Below, in pieces: positions 62,219-64,000 of a stretch of DNA of 64,000 bases. The translations under genes and the position numbers were made by a program. Source of the DNA: Candidatus Woesearchaeota archaeon (GTDB lineage Archaea > Nanobdellota > Nanobdellia > Woesearchaeales > GW2011-AR9); assembly GCA_018696595.1 (NCBI GenBank), contig JABHQW010000005.1:25721-89720 (forward strand). The letters run 5' to 3'. A model generated the notes under the pieces. The model saw nothing but the letters and a program-made list of their open reading frames with translations. It had not been told where the DNA came from and searched no databases. The first letter of the stretch is position 1; every line of letters starts with the position of its first letter.

Positions 62219-62357
62219 TTGCACTAAAATTCAATCCCTATCGGGAGAGTTTAACAGCGATTAAGAGATTCCGAAGTCTTGCAGACTTCTCCATCCAAAT
62301 TCGGTTTTGTGGGTTGCCTCAAAACCGAACTTCTCTTAATCACGATGTTAAGTGCAA
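62219..62357. ncRNA. Candidate structured RNA or DNA element: three-way junction
   Basis: Long-range helix: TTGCAC (62219-62224)/GTGCAA (62352-62357), TTAACA (62251-62256)/TGTTAA (62346-62351), GATTAAGAGA (62259-62268)/TCTCTTAATC (62332-62341). It encloses two hairpins: GAAGTCT-TGC-AGACTTC (62273-62289) and TTCGGTTTTG/CAAAACCGAA (62300-62309/62320-62329). A further CCC-TATC-GGG hairpin lies in the 5' side. The strand is unknown. No known RNA family fits by eye. Confidence 0.5.
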
Positions 62358-62398
62358 TAATTCTAGTGGTAAGGAAAGTTAAAAACTAATCTTAAATG

Positions 62399-62412
62399 GG
62401 GGTGAGAAAATT
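62399..62412. repeat. Left copy of 14-bp inverted repeat
   Basis: GGGGTGAGAAAATT, the exact reverse complement of 63737-63750. With one unpaired base, AAC/GTT next to it extends the match. It lies before the gene at 62467, upstream of its TATA-like box. Confidence 0.6.
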
Positions 62413-62466
62413 TAACACAATCTTTAAAAGCAAGTAAGAAATACTTCTTAGTATTAAAAGAGGAAG

Positions 62467-63738
62467 ATGGTTAATAAAAAACTTGCTGACTGGATAAAAT
62501 CAGAAGAAGCACAAGGATACACAGAACAACAACTTAAGAACTATCTTATTAAGAAAAAATATAACAAAAAAGATATTGAAGATGCAATTTCTTTAGCAAA
62601 ATCTCACAGAACATTCAACTTCAAGGATTTCATCAAACCAACACCATTAAAATTATTTTTTCCAATTTTATTTCTAGTCTTAATTTTAGTCTCGTTTTTC
62701 ATCAATTCTTCTTTTCTCCCAGAAACAGGAGAACAATATTGCCAACAGATTAAGTCAGGACAAGAAATGGATGTCTTAAAAGAACAAATTAAAGACACAT
62801 CAAGTATAAACAATATTGATCCTAAAGAAGTTGTTAATCTTTTAGAAAAACAGGAACTTCTAGATAAGAAAAAAATTCAAAGTAGCCAAGAATTTAGAAA
62901 TCAATTGTTGCCAGTTATGATGGGAAACATATATTTTTATCCTTCATTAATCTATAAATTAAATCCTTTTTTTCCTGTTCCTTGTGAATTTATTCTAGTT
63001 TCAGAAGAAGTTAAAGAATTTACCTCCTTTAGATGCTCTTATTATATAAGCCAAGAGGATTACCAATGTCTTAAAGACCAAGCAGAAAAAGAACAGAATG
63101 ACCAATGGACTTCTATGGCCACTTATTTCCAAAATGCGCCAGAATACAAACAAATTCATAACCTAGATTTATTATTTAACTCAATTTTATTAATTATAAT
63201 CATTTATTTAATAATCTGTGGCATCTCCCTCCTATTTGACTATAGCAAACAAAAAAGTAAGAAAACAAAACTACTATTATCCTTATTGTTGCTAATCAGT
63301 CCTTTTTTCTTATATTTAATTGGTTTAGATTACGCTCTATTTTATTATCCATTTGTAATTTTATTTTCCATCTTATTATTTGTAAAAGAAAAACCAAAAA
63401 AAATTATTTTGTACATATCAATATTTTTGCTAATTGTTTTATTAATAGGAATGTTATTCTTATTTAGTTCTAACATTATGAAAGGTACAATTGGCGGATT
63501 CTCTTCGCAAGAGGATTCATTCTCTTATAAAATAGCATTTTGTGAAGACACTTGGGTTCTTCCAATGGAATCAAAAATAAGTTATAGAATAACTGAGAAA
63601 TATATTAATGAAGAATGGAATGTGTGTTCTAAACCATGTTCAATACTTTGTAAAGATTATTGTGAAAGTGAAAAACCTAGCAGGAGAGAATTCTCAATGC
63701 TAAGAGGGGATAAACCTTCTTGTATTTGTGGATGTTAA
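62467..63738 (+). CDS. Multi-pass membrane protein of unknown function
   Basis: 423 residues. The N-terminal 45 residues form a small helical domain (LADWIKSEEAQGYTEQQLKN, KKDIEDAISLA) that recurs in DPANN proteins. One membrane helix (about 58-80) is followed by an outside domain with three or four Cys (about 90-235), then four more helices (about 240-345), and a C-terminal outside segment with paired Cys (CSKPCSILCKDYC). An AGAGG Shine-Dalgarno and a TTTAAAAG box precede the ATG. The protein is unrecognised. Inverted repeats flank the gene. Confidence 0.7.
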   Translation: MVNKKLADWIKSEEAQGYTEQQLKNYLIKKKYNKKDIEDAISLAKSHRTFNFKDFIKPTPLKLFFPILFLVLILVSFFINSSFLPETGEQYCQQIKSGQEMDVLKEQIKDTSSINNIDPKEVVNLLEKQELLDKKKIQSSQEFRNQLLPVMMGNIYFYPSLIYKLNPFFPVPCEFILVSEEVKEFTSFRCSYYISQEDYQCLKDQAEKEQNDQWTSMATYFQNAPEYKQIHNLDLLFNSILLIIIIYLIICGISLLFDYSKQKSKKTKLLLSLLLLISPFFLYLIGLDYALFYYPFVILFSILLFVKEKPKKIILYISIFLLIVLLIGMLFLFSSNIMKGTIGGFSSQEDSFSYKIAFCEDTWVLPMESKISYRITEKYINEEWNVCSKPCSILCKDYCESEKPSRREFSMLRGDKPSCICGC

Positions 63739-63750
63739 TTTTCTCACCCC
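63737..63750. repeat. Right copy of 14-bp inverted repeat
   Basis: AATTTTCTCACCCC, starting at the stop codon of the gene at 62467 and pairing exactly with 62399-62412. Confidence 0.6.
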
Positions 63751-64000
63751 TATTGATGATAAACAAGTGGTGTTAGCACCCCACTAAACCTTTATACCAC
63801 CAGAATTACTTGCTCCACTACGTTACGCACCATGAGATAAACTCATGGGCACATAACAAACATTATCCACAATTTTTAGGGCACCTTACTACGTAGTTTT
63901 TCATGTTTTTATCGCATTCCCACCAAAATAAATGAAGACTGGGAATGTTAAGCTATGAGCTCATAAGTAAAAACAAGACCAATGAAATAAGCAATCTTCA
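63751..64000. other. Gene-free tail of the window
   Basis: No convincing reading frame. Several short palindromes: CCATGAG/CTCATGG (around 63835), ACTACGTAGT, and CATTCCCA/TGGGAATG with an 18-base loop (63913-63950 area). A terminator or a small RNA is possible, but I cannot assign one. Confidence 0.4.

Larger units (their letters stand above)
62072..62466. other. Gene-free, highly structured region
   Basis: No reading frame, but many self-complementary segments. AGCC/GGCT at 62105-62115 and TTCCC/GGGAA at 62204-62216 each close a TTC loop (GAA on the other strand). The three-way junction is listed separately at 62219-62357. A TATA-like CTTTAAAAG near 62423 belongs to the gene at 62467. Confidence 0.55.

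Noticed and set aside
63850..63905. Minus-strand ATG with CPKNCG, then CLLCAHE after a stop, like a broken zinc ribbon
   Set aside because: Only 13 codons to the stop and no similarity beyond the cysteines; not enough for a pseudogene call.
1..64000. CRISPR array
   Set aside because: No regularly spaced direct repeats were seen at any position; the Cas4-like domain at 13356 belongs to a helicase fusion.

Overview
The window looks like the chromosome of an AT-rich archaeon, most plausibly a DPANN lineage of the Woesearchaeota/Pacearchaeota kind. The evidence is archaeal: TATA boxes about 26 bases upstream of many start codons (leaderless transcripts), intron-containing tRNA genes, an archaeal 7S SRP RNA, an archaeal/eukaryotic-type ProRS, a Ser/His signal peptidase, TrmB- and Lrp-type regulators and a METTL5-type methyltransferase. 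Mixed in are bacterial-style genes, most strikingly two sigma-70 family proteins. The lineage is inferred from style, not from a marker gene search.

1-19.5 kb is a defence and mobile island. A complete type 1 BREX operon (brxA-brxB-brxC-pglX-pglZ-brxL) runs rightwards. It starts with a BrxA that carries an N-terminal ribbon-helix-helix domain, preceded by two 20-bp palindromes that bracket the TATA box. Directly behind brxL is a UvrD-type helicase fused to an AddB/Cas4-like nuclease domain. Then come a small acidic protein, a protein with an FtsZ-like C-terminal half but no GTPase domain, a small Hjc-like nuclease and a tyrosine recombinase. The recombinase lies next to the 3' end of a tRNA-Gln gene that has two introns, one of them in the T-loop. 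The island probably entered at this tRNA; its other end is outside the window.

19.6-42 kb is ordinary chromosome: MsrB, a tRNA-Leu with a T-loop intron, ProRS, phosphoesterases, a tandem nucleotidyltransferase protein, a GT4 glycosyltransferase/PIG-L deacetylase pair, tRNA-Gly with a canonical intron, an MgtC/SapB-type membrane protein, radical SAM proteins, a double Lrp-type regulator and IleRS. One gene here (25111-25722) seems to lack any ATG, GTG or TTG start.

42-50 kb is a regulatory neighbourhood: a receiver-like protein with a possible leader peptide, a TrmB-type regulator, two sigma-70 homologues, a lipoprotein, an exported coiled-coil protein, a SET-domain protein, a NUDIX hydrolase and a membrane-anchored winged-helix protein. 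The last two are driven by identical 33-bp promoter segments. The 7S RNA gene follows.

50-64 kb holds a signal peptidase, a METTL5-type methyltransferase, a Ca2+-type P-ATPase, an RNase D, radical SAM enzymes, wHTH-NUDIX and TrmB regulators, a phage-like zinc protein with a RelE-like partner and a KamA-like radical SAM enzyme. Near the end is a gene-free stretch that folds into a strong three-way junction, followed by a membrane protein gene bracketed by a 14-bp inverted repeat. No CRISPR array, rRNA gene or recognisable IS element was seen.
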